Positions 7,300 through 7,455 of a stretch of DNA of 7,455 bases are shown here, piece after piece. Location of the stretch: NCBI GenBank assembly GCA_900552445.1, contig URZS01000044.1, forward strand, positions 1 through 7,455, read 5' to 3'. Position 1 is the stretch's first letter; the number at the start of each line of letters is the position of its first letter. The notes below the pieces were generated by a model. That model had not been told where the DNA came from, made no database searches, and saw only the letters and a list, made by a program, of their open reading frames with translations. The translations under genes and the position numbers were made by a program. Origin of the DNA: an uncultured Veillonella sp. (GTDB lineage: Bacteria; Bacillota; Negativicutes; Veillonellales; Veillonellaceae).

Positions 7300-7394
7300 C
7301 GATTGAGCTTTTTTTGTTTTACGTGGCACGCTCTATGTCCACATCTAACGATTGAGCTTTCTTTATTTTACGTGGCACGCTCTATGACCACATC
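7300..7394 (-). repeat. Two tandem 46-bp direct repeats (period 49) upstream of gltB
   Basis: Copies at 7300-7345 and 7349-7394 match at 43 of 46 positions and are separated by 3 bp. Each contains CGTGCCACG (an odd-centred dyad), an A-rich tract and GCTCAATCG when read on the minus strand. The three differences all fall in unpaired parts of the proposed RNA fold: one beside stem 1 and two in the A-rich linker. They could be RNA aptamer-like units or iterated protein-binding sites in DNA. Confidence 0.92.
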
Positions 7395-7403
7395 ATCATG
7401 TAG

Positions 7404-7432
7404 ATTATAGTTGATGATACTTATAAAAGCAA
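7404..7432 (-). promoter_or_regulatory. Candidate distal promoter before the tandem repeats
   Basis: The minus strand has a perfect TATAAT (7404-7409), and TTGCTT (7427-7432) 17 bp upstream matches three of six -35 positions. The predicted start, near 7397, falls just before the first repeat unit. The -35 box is weak, so the call rests on the -10 box and on the location. Confidence 0.45.
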
Positions 7433-7455
7433 TTACTATTTTTCACGACCAAATT
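7433..7455. other. Right edge, nothing recognised
   Basis: A short A/T-rich stretch at the right edge with no gene or recognisable signal. Any gene upstream of gltB lies outside the window. Confidence 0.6.

Larger units (their letters stand above)
7193..7397 (-). ncRNA. Candidate structured RNA: gltB leader/attenuator or small RNA
   Basis: A transcript starting near 7397 from the TATAAT at 7404-7409 would run about 200 nt through two tandem repeat units, an imperfect hairpin (7243-7282) and the terminator. Each repeat unit can form an H-type pseudoknot: stem 1 AUGUGG/CCACGU and stem 2 GAGC/GCUC, joined by a 12-nt A-rich linker. No open reading frame of note is present, and I do not recognise the RNA as a known family. 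That this region is transcribed is inference from the signals only. Confidence 0.4.

Noticed and set aside
7300..7394. CRISPR array
   Set aside because: There are only two copies of 46 bp with a 3-bp gap, so there are no spacers.
7193..7397. T-box leader, glutamine (glnA) riboswitch or glycine riboswitch
   Set aside because: I could not find the T-box sequence, nor the core motifs I recall for the glnA or glycine aptamers. A covariance-model search is needed to exclude them fully.

Overview
The window looks like chromosomal DNA of a low-to-moderate G+C Firmicute. Protein and gene-order features are best matched by the Negativicutes, and Veillonella is my best guess; this is an inference from recall, with no search behind it. 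All three recognisable genes lie on the minus strand in the order gltB, ffs (SRP RNA), dnaX. A dnaX gene directly downstream of the SRP RNA gene is a familiar Firmicutes arrangement.

Layout, in minus-strand transcription order (right to left). Positions 7455 to 7020 hold no convincing protein gene but are rich in signals: a TATAAT promoter candidate, two near-identical tandem 46-bp repeats (period 49), an imperfect hairpin, a strong intrinsic terminator, a second promoter candidate and a small leader hairpin. Positions 7019 to 2433 encode the large subunit of glutamate synthase (1528 aa). Positions 2432 to 2342 hold the gltB terminator, which is physically nested with the ffs promoter. Positions 2341 to 2201 are the 141-nt SRP RNA, followed by its own terminator. 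Positions 2175 to 2053 carry an extended -10 promoter for dnaX. Positions 2052 to 1 are the first 684 codons of dnaX, which runs off the left edge and is therefore partial.

Functionally these are housekeeping genes: nitrogen assimilation (glutamine + 2-oxoglutarate to glutamate), co-translational protein targeting, and the replicative clamp loader. Each appears to have its own promoter and, where the end is visible, its own terminator, so they are neighbours rather than one operon.

The most unusual part is the roughly 200 bp at 7193-7409 upstream of gltB. On the minus strand it reads promoter, two tandem units each able to fold as an H-type pseudoknot with an A-rich linker, a hairpin, and an intrinsic terminator. 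The loop of the first unit contains 8 nt perfectly complementary to the 5' arm of the terminator. This could be an undescribed tandem riboswitch or attenuator, or a small RNA. It is a hypothesis from reading the sequence only. Second in interest is DnaX: a seven-fold PPP linker followed at once by an A6 tract, where a -1 shift would terminate within two codons and give a gamma-like short product.
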